A stretch of 64,000 nt of DNA from Cinnamomum chago (taxonomy: Eukaryota > Streptophyta > Magnoliopsida > Laurales > Lauraceae), in the NCBI GenBank assembly GCA_038049695.1, contig CP142457.1:28791001-28855000 (forward strand), written 5' to 3'. Position 1 is the stretch's first letter. Each line of letters begins with the position of its first letter. Of the stretch, positions 36,739-49,343 are shown piece by piece. The position numbers and the translations under genes are program-made. The notes below the pieces were generated by a model that saw only the letters and a program-made list of their open reading frames with translations, did not search any database and was not told the origin of the DNA.

Positions 36739-39700
36739 TGTAAGACCCCGACCTGAGTGACCTCGATTAATACTGTTTAAGTCTTGTTTTAGTTCTAAGC
36801 GTGATTAATGAATGTTGGTTAAGTTAGGATTAGAATAACTCTTTTATAGCTTTGGGGAATTTTAAGTGCCTTTATACTTAGTGGGACCCTTTGGGGGTTC
36901 CTTTTGTGACCTTGCTTTTGCTTGGGGGATTTTCTAAGATTCCTGTGATTTGTATCTTAATCTTGTTTTACTTATCTCGTTAATCTCTTCAACTTTTATG
37001 TTGATCCCGTTTCCGTCCGGAACCCCGAAACCCGACTTTCCTAGCATTGAGGGGCAAAACAGTCTTTTTGCACTAAATTTGTACCCAAAATTTGATACTC
37101 CTGAAACCCTTGAAATATATACTTTTTGGAAGCTAGAAATTTCGACGATCGTTTTTCCTTTTTTTCGTCGAACTTATCCGAAGTACCGAGAAGCTTGATT
37201 TCAGCCCAACAAGAATTTTAGGGGTGGAGCTCACTCCCTACTTGTTATATAAGGAGACCCTTCTTCCCCTTCTTCTTTTTCCATCTCAAAGACCAACTAA
37301 TCTAGGGGTTTTCCCCTTTCTCTTCTTCCTCTAGCTTTGCCACCTCAATCACTATCAAATCTTGCACCAATAAGCAAATGGAGGTTATCTTCTTCCTCTC
37401 CTCCTTGAGAGCTCCTCATTGATAGCATTTGTGGAGGAAGTCATCCATCTCTAGACCCTTATGAGACTCATCTTACTTATTTGAAGAACTTCCTAGTAAG
37501 CTTCCCCTTCCAATCTCTTTGATACGTATTCTCCTAGCCTTAGGGAAGCCCCACTTTCATTATTGAAGCTTTTTTCCTCCTTGCTCATTGTCTTGACCAT
37601 TTTAGGGTTTGCATTTGGGGTTTTTGATGTGTTTGTAGGTTATCTTTGAGAGAGGCTTGATTAGAGCTTGTTGTGGCTAAGCTTGGACCTAAGGCAAGTG
37701 GATGAATGGATAGTTTGAGCATTAGATGGGTTTTATTAGAAATGTGGTTGATTTGTCATTTCTGTTCATGTTTATTGACTTGCATTGATTTTAAAATAAA
37801 TGCTCATGAATGCATCTTGTTAGCTTGTTTAACTATTGAAATGTTGACAAATATAGCCTTGTGTTTCACACTTGTTTAGGGCTTTAAATGAATCCTTGTG
37901 AATGTTGAGTTCTCTTTCTCTTTGGTGGTTGTTTGTGATGAAGAAGGAGGTGATTATATGAAAAGTTTTGATGGTAGGTTACATGGAGCTTTTAAGGAGG
38001 TTTTAACCGTCTCATTTTGATGTGAGCATGAGTCTCAAGGGAACTTGAAAAAAAGGGAAAATGATAAAGAAGAATTGTCCCCATAACCAGTTCTGGACTG
38101 TTCGCTTGAGCAAACTTGACAGGTCGCTCGAGCGAATCCTTTCAGTGGATAGTTCGCTTGAACGAACCTTGGCTCGCTCAAGTGAACTCTCTCAAAACTC
38201 ATTCCAAAGAATGGTTAGCTTGAGCGAAGTGAAATTTCGCTCGAGCCAACCAGAAAATCATTCCAGAGAGCTCATCGCTCGAGCGAACTCCAGGTCCGCT
38301 CGAGCGATGGGTACCGTTCACCTAGGGCTATCTTGGGAGTAAAAATGAAATGTTTAGATGATTGTGAGAGGTTTGTTGAGAGTCCCAATGAAATGGATGT
38401 ATGAAGAAATGATGCATGAAGTCAATTTAAGAAAGAAACCACTTCATAAAGATCCATTGTAGTTTTGAAATTCACCAAGGTGTATAAGGAGCCCAGAATG
38501 TCCCCAAATTTAAGGAGTACCAAGCTCATACCAACTCAACATACGAGACCCCTATTCACCTTGAATTAGTTTTGAACCCCCGGTACTTGTCTTGAGATTT
38601 CGAAAGTTCAATAATATTTCATTATTCCCGAATTTTATATGCATTCCCGAAAATATTGAAATTGCAATTGTAGCATTTCGCTAGCCCTGATGTGCATGCC
38701 CGAGCTGAAGTGATAATTGTGCCTTTGAGCACTCCCGTTCTGCCCGTTTATATACTTGCACTTGATGTATTTTATACATGTCTTTATTCTGTTATTTGAC
38801 CTATGAGTCGGTACCACTAAGCTTGGATAACTTCGTCAGTTTGATCCACTAACTTGGAGATCCCCCTCTTGTCCCGCCAGCTGCAGTTTGGATCCCGCTA
38901 CCCGATTTATTACCGTGGTCTTGTCCCGATACTCGGCTTGCTACTGTGGTTCCTAATGCCCGGCTCGCTACCGTAGTCATGTCCCGTATTATTATATGTA
39001 TATGTATATTTCGTTGATTTTCCTCACCTTGTGTAACTGAGATCAACACCCCGATATGCTCTTGTCACTTTAGTGATAGAGGACTTAGCTTTATGTGGTT
39101 GTCATCTTGCTTGTTTCCCGATTCCTTAGTTACCTTTACTTGTTTTACACTGCATATATGTTTTGAATAAATGAATTATTTCTCCATGGAATTTATTGTT
39201 TAAACAGGTTTAAATGTTTTCCAAGGTAAATTCAATTTATATTATATTGTTATATCCTTTCACCCACCTGCCAGACCGTGGTGTCTGGTCCATTTCTTTA
39301 GTACTCAGGTCCAAACATTGTCTATCCCGAGACTGAGCTTGAGGAGGCGGTCGGTGAACCACAACTTTTAGTCGAGTGGCATGCCGATGATGTCGTCTAG
39401 ACATTCGGTTGCTTAAGTTACGACACATTTTGGGATCTTGATTAACCATTCTTTTGGGTTATTGTTTTGAGATGTATTGACCTTTGTTGGCCTTTATTCT
39501 TTTGGGGAGTGAAAAACTAATTGATCTTTTGTATAAACTTTAACGTTACTTTTAGGGAAAGTGCTAATGATCATTACTCACTCTAATATTCTGTTATATA
39601 AATGTGTTATCAGTCTTGCTATATTGGATACGAATGTGTGAATTAGATTTGTTACATGCTTCCGCACTTAACAAAATATATTATGTTGATGTGATATCCT

Positions 39701-39889
39701 CACCGCCGACACCTATGGGAAATCGCGTATACGGGTAGTATCTCATTCTTCAATGACTCGTGTACGTAGAGGCCAAAATAAATACACTTGTATTATGTGT
39801 ACAATGGCAATCCATCATTCATCATCTTATTCCTCTTAATCAGTTCCGATCCCGGACTAGGCCCTCGGGCCCGGTCCGGGGCCGTGACA
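36739..39889 (+). mobile_element. 3.15-kb TG...CA unit, copy 1 (probable solo LTR)
   Basis: Starts TGTAAGACCCCGACC and ends GGTCCGGGGCCGTGACA. GAGTT is duplicated exactly (36734-36738, 39890-39894). A TATA-like TTATATAAGG at 37245-37254 is followed by a pyrimidine-rich leader and a GTAAGC splice-donor-like site at 37496. A CGCTCGAGCG palindrome cluster is at 38090-38310. No gag, pol, primer site or polypurine tract is seen. The strand follows the TATA/leader; the other strand also has TATA-like words, so it is uncertain. The family may be a Ty3/gypsy LTR (Tekay-like ends), by inference. Confidence 0.75.
38086..38320. repeat. CGCTCGAGCG palindrome cluster
   Basis: TCGCTCGAGCGA and near versions (TTCGCTTGAGCAA, GCTCGAGCGAACTC, CCGCTCGAGCGATGG) occur at least eight times in 235 bp. 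This is the copy-1 counterpart of the hairpin arrays in copies 2-4 but lacks the GGCGGTTAGCCGCC part. Confidence 0.85.
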
Positions 39890-39894
39890 GAGTT

Positions 39895-40264
39895 TATCTA
39901 CAAATAGGAAATTTTGGGCAATGTCAGTCGACCCTCGGTTAACCGAGTTCATCCAGAGAGCATTCGGAATCAAACTCCGCCTTTCGTCTAAACTCGGTCA
40001 CCTCTCGGTTAGGGTTCAGTTAACCGTCTTTGTGTCAGGGAATTATTTCCCTTACTGGCTTCGAAACCGAATTCCATTTTTCGGTTGACCGAACCGTGTC
40101 TAGGGAAATTCTTGCTTACTGGAATTGGAACCGAAGTAACGACGAACAGACACAGAAAAGTTCTGTTTTGATGGTTTTTGGATCTCATTGCTTCCAAATT
40201 GTTTTCCACCTTCTCTAAGCCTTTCCAAAGGCTATAACCTGCACAGAAATGAGCCTCCTGCTCT
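39895..40264. other. Fragment with TCGGTTAACCGA palindromes between two LTRs
   Basis: CTCGGTTAACCGAG, CAGTTAACCGT and TCGGTTGACCGAACCG lie at 39925-40110. This resembles the cluster in the SIRE-like LTR at 18090-18300, so it may be a remnant of that or a related LTR. No ends were found. Confidence 0.4.
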
Positions 40265-42149
40265 TCCACTGTAATGCCCCAAAATCCGGGCGCCTCGAGG
40301 GGAAAGTACTCAAGAGAACTGAAAAATCCAATCAGATAAGCAAGTATGAATCTCACAAGAGCAAGTGACTGAGCAAATTCCTATAATTTTATTTCTCTTT
40401 AAGGGATTATTAGGTACTTTCTATAATTAAACTAACTACAATCCTAGGCCAACAAGGTCAGCTACAAGAAAAGGAAAAATCTATATGATAGACATCTCTT
40501 GATGCACCAACTGCATCACTCCCCGAACTCTGCGGCAACGGGTCAACCACCAAGCAAAAAAAGGGGGAGAAGATATATGAAAACACCAAGGATTGTGTCA
40601 GGCTCAATGAGCTAGGCAAATATGCATGTTTAGATGGAAATACATTATATTAATAGATAGGGAAGAAGACCATACCTGATCCATGCTATACCTGTGTGAT
40701 GAGTACCTCGATAATAATATAGAATATCAGAGTGCAACAGAAACGGTGTGGAGTGTAGTGCATGAACAATAATAGAGACATGAATATAACAAATGTTTGA
40801 TACAACATATCAGGTAGATAAGAGAAGCCATCATCATCAAGATATCATATAAATCATATGAGCACATCAGTGTCACTGGTAACAAAAGTAACCTAATGAA
40901 GCAACCTTACCATATCTGTAACCATCGTATCTAGATCCAACCGTATCAACGTCGGCAGTTAAAGACACTAAGCAGCGACATCTATAATCCAATATACATC
41001 CATAAGAGCACATAAATGTACGTTCATAGTTGAAGTACAAGGTACGTGGGAGGTCAGGCCAGTACGTCGTCGTCGTCGTCGTCCTAACAACTATCGATGG
41101 ACATCAACCATGGGGGTCATAGCCACCCATCGCTGTCGTCTCAATGAATAGGAGTGTACGAAAGTCCATCAATATTTATAGCCCCAGCCAAGTCCCAACC
41201 ATTGGTCTTACATGTTAACTCAAGCAACAATATCCATAGCCACGGCCAAGTAACAGTCATTGGTCTTACGTTCTAGATCAACACCAATATCCATCCATAT
41301 GTACCATGTCCGAGTGCCGATGGTCTCGGTACCCTGAAGGTACCTACTGTACTCAACCGTATCTCAATATCAAAATTCATGCCGACACCAAATCCATCGG
41401 CAGTCCAACCGTACATTCACAATCCTACAGACCACTAGGTGGGGGTACTCTAAAACTGATCGCCTTATCATCATTAATATGAGACGATATTAGTCAAGGG
41501 TACAAGTCACGGAGTTCAGGTATAACTAATCCATCGTCACGATTCCCAACAGTTAATAATGCATGCCCTTATATACTCTTCTTCTCTATACACTTAATTA
41601 ACATCATCTCATTATACAGTCCATCCATCAATAGCTACCGTTAAGTTTTCTATATTACAGGTTAGGACTTCAAGTGTCATGTCCTGACATCTCATCTAAT
41701 ACGAACCGTGATCATGGATCAGAGCCTAAGTGGGATTCCCTGATTTATAATACCTCCCAAGGCCTACATCTAAAGTTCGAACCTACCAGTCAACCTTAGT
41801 GTCCGTTCTCAACAACATAAGTACCACATGTCTCAATCCATTAATAATCGTTGCCCCTCTCTTCGGGTCCAGGGCTACACTTCACCTAAGACAGTGATCA
41901 CGGAGTCTCAGATGCTTATTAAGTATCATTGATGCTCATGTAGGTGTTTAGCACCATAGGACATCCATAACCATTGAATCGGGTTCTGTTTCACAACTTA
42001 AGACCCTACTTAGGTGGCTACACGGGTCAAGGTTAAGCCCGACCCTTGACTCCTGTCTAGTGCATCCCAAACATTCCAAATGGAAGGTCAATGGGGCCCA
42101 CACATGATCAAATCATAAAAGGAGACCAAATTTGGGAAATTGTTGTTTA

Positions 42150-42440
42150 CAGTGTACCGGGTCGACATCATGGGTCCACGGGTCGACCTGGTACTCTGCG
42201 AAAGGGGATAGCTAACTGGGAGACAGAGAACACAATTTGCAATGTCTCCGATCGACCTGAAGAGTCCTCCGATCGACCTGAGACACTGGGGCATTTCCCC
42301 ATAAATCTGGCAGGTCGTGGGTTCCACAGTGTGGCTGGTAGACTGGGCACATTGGGTTCTGTACTCTGAGTGTAATTTCAACTCCTCAGTTATGGGGAAG
42401 TTCGTAGTGTGCCCGGTCAACATCCTGAGTGGCCAGGTCG
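42150..42440. repeat. GGTCGACC / CGATCGACC palindrome cluster
   Basis: GGGTCGACATCATGGGTCC, ACGGGTCGACCTGGTAC, CGATCGACCTGA (twice) and GGTCGATCGAGCG occur within 290 bp. The position inside a long LTR is like that of the clusters in the unrelated 3.1-kb family. Confidence 0.8.
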
Positions 42441-44861
42441 ATCGAGCGCACACAAAACTCTAATTTTCGGGATTCTGCCCTCTTTCATTTTCCATCAAAC
42501 TTCATCAAATGGATCCCAGATCTACACAAATTATCTCCATACATCAAGTACACCTCCAACATCATGATTCCATAACAAATGGGCCATTGATCTTCCAAAT
42601 GGGGGATCCCCATCCATCAATGGCCAAATACATATAAGAAAGGCTTAGAATAACAATCTCACATATCATATCATCCAATCAACCATCCAAATACAGAAAT
42701 CATGCCAAACATCCATTAAAGACTATAATTATCAATCTAAGCATATTAATCAATTTAATTAAGGAATCTAAGAATGTCTACTTGCCTAATTAGGAAGAAA
42801 ACTCCTCAAATGGCTTGGCTTCACTCCAATGATCTAAGATCACTCCAATAGCTGAATCTACAATCTCTACACCCATTCCCAAAGAGAGAAATGCATAAGA
42901 AATGGAATTCTAAGAGAAATGACTATTCTACAAAGAAATTGAAAAGGGGAAATGGAGATTGCCTTCATTTGGAGAGGGGAGAGAGATCTAGAAGATGAGA
43001 TGAGCTCTTTGGTTTGTAGATGACTAGATGTAGATGGAGTTCTTGCTTCTTTCAATTAGAGGCCTAAGATTTAGAGAGAAAGAAACCCCAATCTCTAGCT
43101 TAGAGCGAGAGAGATGGGAAGGAAATTGTAGTGAAATGAGAGGGAGAGATGGGAGGGGTTTGTTTTATAAGAATTGGTTAGGTCATTGTCTAAAATGCCC
43201 TCATTAGTAAATGAGAATTGTGAATAGGAATGGGGGGTATTTAAAGAAGGTTTAAATGGAATGACCAAAGGGTCCTTGGTTACTAATAGAAATAAAGGAT
43301 AAGGACTATGGTAGTTTAGGTATTCATAATTAATGACTAAAGTATCCTCAAATGAGTGGTTGTAAATGAAGGAGCCTAAGGGCAATAAGGGTAGGCTATT
43401 TATAATTATAAGAGTGCCCATGTTTACTTGGTAGATAATAAAGGAGGCCAAGGTTATTTAAGGTGTCGCGACCCCGGACCGGGCCCGCAGGACTAATCCG
43501 GGATCGGGACACTAATGTGTCATGAACCAACAACATATACATTTTTATTTTAATTTCCCACAGGTGTCCGCGGTGAGGATATCACAACCTTGCATGAACA
43601 TTTCTTTTTAGTGCGGAAGCGTGTAGCAAATCAAATAGTAGACTATCTCTAATCATGCAAACATTAATTATTAAATATCAAAACTGGATCAGAATGAGCA
43701 ATGATCTATAGCATGTTTCCCAAAGGTTGTTAAAATTATACAAAATATCATTTAGTTACATTCCCCAAAATTAGAGGCCAACAAAGGTCAATACTACAAA
43801 AGAATAACCCAAAAGAATGGTTAACAAGTCCTCCCCAAAATGTTACGCCTCTTGGCAACCCGATGTCTACATGACATCGTCAGCACGCCACTCAACTAAA
43901 GGCTGCAGCTCACCTACCGCCTCCTCCGGCTCCTCCTCAAGGAAACCGGCAACGGGACCTGAGTACCAAAGCAAAGGATCAGACACGACGGTCTGGCAAG
44001 AGAAAGCAAGGATACAACAATATCTAATACAAGAAAATCTCTGGCAAAGCGTATAAATCTGAGTTAAGCAAGAACTCTCATAAAATAGGTAAATCATTTG
44101 CGATGAACAAGTAAACAATATAAAACATATCAGGTATCCAAGGATTCGGGAACTAACAATGTGGCAATCACATAAAGCTAAGTCCTCTGTCACTAAAGTG
44201 ACAACAGTATCACGGGACGTTGATCTCTGTCACACAAGGTGAGGAGAAGCAACGTAACATATATACAATATAAATATACGGGAACGGGACCACGGTAGCG
44301 AACCGGGTATCGGGACGGGACCACGGTATTAGACCGGGTATCGGGATCCAAACTGCAGCTGGCGGGACGAGAGAGGGATTTCCAAGTCAATGGATCAGAC
44401 TGACAAGGTATCCAAGCTTAGTGATGCCGACTCATAGGATAAAACCAATCGAGGCATATCAAGTATTCAAGTACAGTAATTAAACGGTAAAACGGGGGTG
44501 CTCAAGGGCACACTGACTTTCCATATCGGGCAATACATTTCGGGGCAATTCACTGTTACTATTGTAGCTCCAAAGCTTTCGAGAAAACAAGTCATGCGAT
44601 GAAATTCCTGGGAATGAGGTGAAACAATACACTATAATGAAATTCGGGTAAAATATCAATTTAGAAATCCAATTAAGTGAATAGGGGTCCCGTATGTCTA
44701 TTATAGCCCTTACTTGGTACTCCTTGAGTTTTGAGACATTCCGGGCTCCTTATGCACTCCTACGATTTTTCCAAAATTTCGAATGACATATTTGTGATAT
44801 GGTTTCTTTCTCGGATGGCATCAAGCAATGCCTAATGAATCCCCTTCGATTGACAAAGCTC

Positions 44862-45236
44862 AACGCTCGAACGAACCGGAGAGTTCGTTCGAGCGAGGAG
44901 CTTTTCAAAATCTGGAAAATTTCGGTTACCTGGCGGTTAGCTGGCGGTTAGCCGCCGATGCATTCGGCGGTTAGCCGCTGGGTAACCGTGGAGCTGACCG
45001 AATTTCAGGTGAGAATTCTGATGCTCTCGGGAAAAGGAACCGTGATTGTGCGGTTGGCTGGCGGTTAGCCGCCGATGGGTTCGGCGGTTAGCCGCTGGCT
45101 AACCGTGAGGCTGACCGCGTTTTCAGGTGGAAAATGATGCTCTCTGGAAAAGTCACCGCAGTGCGCGGTTAGCTGGCGGTTAGCCGCCGATGCATTCGGC
45201 GGTTAGCCGCTGGCTAACCGTGAGCTGACCGCCAGT
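44862..45236. repeat. Hairpin array, three units of roughly 110-130 bp
   Basis: Each unit holds GGCGGTTAGCCGCC and GGCGGTTAGCCGCTGG and then CTAACCGTGAGGCTGACCG, so each can fold on itself. Units begin near 44925, 45050 and 45160. A CGCTCGAACGAACC / GTTCGTTCGAGCGAG inverted pair precedes them. Confidence 0.88.
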
Positions 45237-45822
45237 TACGAAAATGCTCACTGAGTTCAGTTTTGAGTCATTTTCCTCCTCAAAACCATCTTCCTCACAT
45301 CCACAAGGTCCTTACAATAACATTGAGCTAATAGTTCCTCCAATGCATCTCTTTATACTTCTTCAAATCCTCATTAAGAGTTCTCTCCATCACTTCTTCC
45401 ATGTCAAGTCCAATGCAAATAAAAGAGAAGTAAACCATTTCACAAACATTCATCTAAGCTATCACAAGAACAATAAATGCTCTACCAACATGTTTATAAA
45501 ACATTGAATGAAACTATCAAGATACATTATGAGCATTTATTTCAAACAAACTTCATTAAATGAAAGTATGGAAAATCCATAAAGACTACACCAAATCATT
45601 TCAAAATTAAAAACATCCAAACATTCACTTGCCTCTATTCCAAGCTAGTTGAAAACAAGCCTTTTATCACCTCTATTGCTCAAAGCCAAGCTACACATCA
45701 AAAATCCCAAAACAACCCTAAAATGGGTTACACAAGGAATGACAATGAACAAACCAACAATAATGCAAATGTAGCTTCTCAAAGGCTAGAGGAACACTAA
45801 TCTAGGAGATGGGAATGATCAC

Positions 45823-46107
45823 TTACCTTGAAGGTCCTCTAATGGCAATAGCAAACTCAATGAAGGTCTTGGAATGGAGAGTTCTCCTCACAAATGGTAC
45901 CAATGGAAAGCTTGAGAGATGAGGGAGTGATTGGTGACTTCCATTGCTTGGTTGATGAGCTCTAGGTATGGCTTGGAGATGAAGAAGCAAGAAGAAGAAA
46001 AGAAGAGTCACAAGAAACCCTAGGTTCAGTTGTGCTGGAGCAATGGAGAGTGAATGAGAAAGAAGAGATGGGTTCTCTTTTGTTAACAAAGGGAGCTTGG
46101 GTCCCAC
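45823..46107 (-). CDS. Small leader ORF in 3.1-kb unit, copy 2 (94 codons)
   Basis: Hypothetical protein starting MGPKLPLLTKENPSLLSHS. The C-terminal half includes HQSLPHLSSFPLVPFVRR and IEFAIAIRGPSR. The same half is open without gaps in copies 3 and 4. It overlaps a splice-donor-like GTAAGT at its 3' end, so it may be the first exon of a transcript rather than a complete gene. No known domain. It could also be a chance ORF in conserved repeat DNA. Confidence 0.3.
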   Translation of the reverse strand: MGPKLPLLTKENPSLLSHSLSIAPAQLNLGFLVTLLFFFLLLHLQAIPRAHQPSNGSHQSLPHLSSFPLVPFVRRTLHSKTFIEFAIAIRGPSR

Positions 46108-47129
46108 AACTTAAGGAACTAAATTAGCTGAAATCATCTACTTCGGGACCTCGGATGGGTTCGACGAAGAAGGAAGAAATGATCGTCGAAATATCTAGTT
46201 TCCAAAAAGTGTATGTTTCGCGGTTTACGAGAATATCAAGTTTTGGGTACAGATTTGGTGTGCAATGACTGTTTTGCCCTCCGGGCTATGAAAATCGGGT
46301 TTCGGGGCCTCGAATGGACACGGGATCAACATGAAAGTTGTAAGAATCCACAAGATGCATGCAACGGGCCAAAAACATAATCCACAATAAATCGGGAAAT
46401 TCCTCGAGAAAATACAAAGCCGAAAAGGGAAACCCCCAAAGGGCCCCACAAGCTACCAATCACTCTAAAAAGCCCAAAACTAGAAACAAGGTTATTCCAA
46501 ACCCAACTAGATCAAAAACACTAATCAAGCTTAGCACTAACACGCAACTTAATTAGCACTAATCGGGTTCACTCGGGTCGGGGTCTTACATAAGGTATTT
46601 GGATTTCTAGTTGGAGGGAAAAGGTTTGGCTGGAAGGACTAGAATACCTTCATATAATTAATGGGCTAATGAGTTAGGCCATGCGTAATTGGGTCATTCT
46701 AAGGTTAATTTCACAACTCTTTAAGGAAAACCCTTCTATAATTAGGATTACAACAAAGGCTTCTATTTATCTAATTACTTCTAGGGAATCCTATTAAACT
46801 CCTAAATGGAACATTAACCTCATAAGGTCTTAATCTTATAAACTAGGCTAAATTAATGGGAATTACTAACTACTTATACTAATCACCTATTAAATAGGAT
46901 AACCTAGGATTGACTTGGCCAAACTGGGTCCCACTAGGTATTTCTAGGGATGGGTCCTGACATCCACAATCCATTTACATTTAGCTAACAATCCATTAAA
47001 CCCATTTCCACCACAATTTAGGTCCAATTACAATTAATCTAGCCCTAACATGAGATCCAAATCCATAATCTTAAAAAGCTTGGATTTATGGTAAACTAAT
47101 GATAACATCATGAAATCAATGAACAAACA

Positions 47130-47130
47130 T

Positions 47131-47179
<49 letters not shown>
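47130..47179. repeat. (TACA)n-(AT)n compound microsatellite
   Basis: About seven TACA units pass directly into an AT run. Confidence 0.95.
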
Positions 47180-47180
<1 letters not shown>

Positions 47181-47902
47181 AACATTGTTTGAATTCTTGC
47201 CTTGATCAAGATGATGGAAATGGGAATTTGGGGAAAACTCCTAAGGCAAGCTCTAACTCGAAATCCTTTCCTATCCACGAGCTCGATTCCAGATGAAGAT
47301 AGGAATTGGGGATTCATTGTTTGAATTCTTCCCTTGAGTACAGTTAAAAAATTATACCACTAAAGGAAAGGGTATTCATTTGAACGGTTCAAGTTTTCAA
47401 TAGAAATGGCCCACTGTGGACTTCCACTCCCTATACTCATGTGACACTTAAAAGGATCCAGACTCAAAATTAGGGCTTCTCACAAGTACCCCTTGTCCTG
47501 TAGATGGGTCCCCATTACATATATGACAAACTTTTAAGAATATTAAGATTTAGATATGAAAAGTTCATTAATAAAAGTAAGGAGCTATGCAATCTGGATG
47601 TGCAATCTAGATTGACTCCTCCATTACCATTGGAGTCCAGGCCTTAGGTTTTAATTCTTTTTTCTCCAATTCCAATAGATCCATATACTGCTTCTAACAC
47701 TCTTAACACAAACTTCACCTTCTCCCTTATTGACCACTCGAATTAGTGCATTACTATTTACATTCAAAATCTCCCCTCTTCTGTCTCCTGCCTGATAACA
47801 GGGTTTTATGGGTCAACAGATTATAGATTAAGGAGAATCTTTGGGACTACCTTGTCAATTCCTCCTCTACAATCTTACCTTGGTGTGTAATAGGAGACTT
47901 TA

Positions 47903-48079
47903 CCTATATCTTGCTGGCCATTTAGAAATTGAGCACCCCTTCCTCTATCTCTGTAAAAGACTTCCAGGATATGGTTCTGGCCTCTTAACTATATCTTTCT
48001 AGCCACTGAGAAATTGAGCACCCGCCCCCCTTCCTCTGTCTCTGTAAAAGACTTCCAGGATATGGTTCTGGCCTCTGGC
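47903..48079 (+). repeat. 86-bp tandem duplication inside LINE endonuclease
   Basis: CTATATCTTGCTGGCCATTT at 47903 and CTATATCTTTCTAGCCACTG at 47989 start two copies, both containing GTAAAAGACTTCCAGGATAT. The duplication interrupts the endonuclease just after the GDF motif. Confidence 0.92.
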
Positions 48080-48988
48080 CTTAAGGATCTTGGGTTTAAA
48101 GGAAATAACTACACTTGGGCAAATAACAGGCAGGGTCTAGCCTATGTTCCAGCAAGGCTTGATCGAGCTCTAGTTAATGCCAATTGGATAGTATGTTTCA
48201 AGGATCCCATAGTCAACCATCTCCCCAGGCTATCCTTTGATCACAGTCCCATCCTACTATCTCGTAGGAAACATTTCTCCCACATGAGCATTCCCTTCAA
48301 GTTTGAAGAAATGTGGCTAACACATGACGACTTCTCCACAGTGGTTGAGAGTAGTTGGGCTATCTCCATGACAGGTAATCCTCAATTCATCCTTGCCCAG
48401 AAGTTGAAAAACTTAAAGTGCAATCTAAAGGTGTGGAACAAAGAGGTCTTTGGGAAGCTGGAGAAGAATATATTTGATGCTGAGAGGTCAGTCTTGGAAG
48501 CTCAAATTGCTTTCGATTCAGATAACAATGATGGTCTGCTGATGGCCCTTTCCTCTACAAAATCTGCCCTTCGTAACTGGTTCTTGGTAGAATCTGCTCA
48601 TTGGAAACAAAAGGCTAAGATCAGCTGGCTCAAAGATTCTTCCACCTTTCAGCAAAGTCTAGAAGTCTCAGTAATCACATTGACAGAATCACAGTAGGGG
48701 GTAACCTTTTCGAGGATGAAGTGGCTATCAGAGATCAAGCAAGTCCCTTCTTCTCTCAGTTGTTTCAGTCCCCTCCTATTCCAGATGAATCCCTTTTCAA
48801 CATAGCTGGACCTTCTGTCTCAGATGAGCAAAACCAGATTTTGATGGCCATCCCTACTGCATCAGAAATAAGGGAGGTTGTTTTCTGCCTCAAAAAGAGT
48901 AGCTCTCCAGGTTCTGATGGCTTTCCTGGGTTGTTTTTTACCAACTTCTAGCACATTGTTGGTGCTGAAGTGATCCAAGCTGTGGTGC

Positions 48989-49343
48989 ATTTCTTTTCTT
49001 CTGGTAGGCTGCTACGGGCTACCCAATTCCAGCTCCTCTTGTGCTCTTAGTCAAGGTGACCTGATATCTCCCTATCTTTTCATTCTCGCAGAGGAGATAC
49101 TTAGCATCAATTTGGAAAAGCTAAGGCTAGAAGGACTGATCTTTCCAATCTCTACAGTTAGCTCTACTCCATTTCTTTTCTTCTGGTAGGCTACCCAATT
49201 CCAGCTCCTCTTGTGCTCTTAGTCAAGGTGACCTGATATCTCCCTATCTTTTCATTCTCGCAGAGGAGATACTTAGCATCAATTTGGAAAAGCAAAGGCT
49301 AGAAGGACTGATCTTTCCAATCTCTACAGTTAGCTCTACTCCA
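48989..49343 (+). repeat. 182/173-bp tandem duplication inside LINE reverse transcriptase
   Basis: Copies start at 48989 and 49171 with ATTTCTTTTCTTCTGGTAGG and each holds the SQGDLISPYLFILAEE coding block. The first copy has a 9-10 bp extra GCTACGGG stretch. Confidence 0.92.

Larger units (their letters stand above)
43464..46590 (-). mobile_element. 3.1-kb TG...CA unit, copy 2, nested in another LTR
   Basis: The plus strand starts TGTCGCGACCCCGGACCGGG and ends GGGTCGGGGTCTTACA, the reverse of copies 1 and 4. TAAGG is duplicated exactly (43459-43463, 46591-46595). It contains three hairpin units at 44862-45236 and a leader ORF at 45823-46107. The TATA sequence of the other copies is altered here (GTTAACAAAAG). 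Confidence 0.8.
40270..46962 (-). mobile_element. Second-family solo LTR (about 3.56 kb without nested copy)
   Basis: The plus strand starts TGTAATGCCCCAAAATCC and ends GGGATGGGTCCTGACA. TCCAC is duplicated exactly (40265-40269, 46963-46967). It is interrupted at 43464-46590 by copy 2 of the 3.1-kb unit. Read on the minus strand it begins TGTCAGGACCC, a start common in Tekay/Del-type gypsy LTRs, but orientation is inference. A palindrome cluster with GGTCGACC and CGATCGACC lies at 42150-42440. No retroviral protein is seen. Confidence 0.75.

Noticed and set aside
42088..42453. Overlapping ORFs of 60-121 codons on both strands
   Set aside because: They sit in the palindrome cluster of a solo LTR; palindromes keep both strands open by composition.
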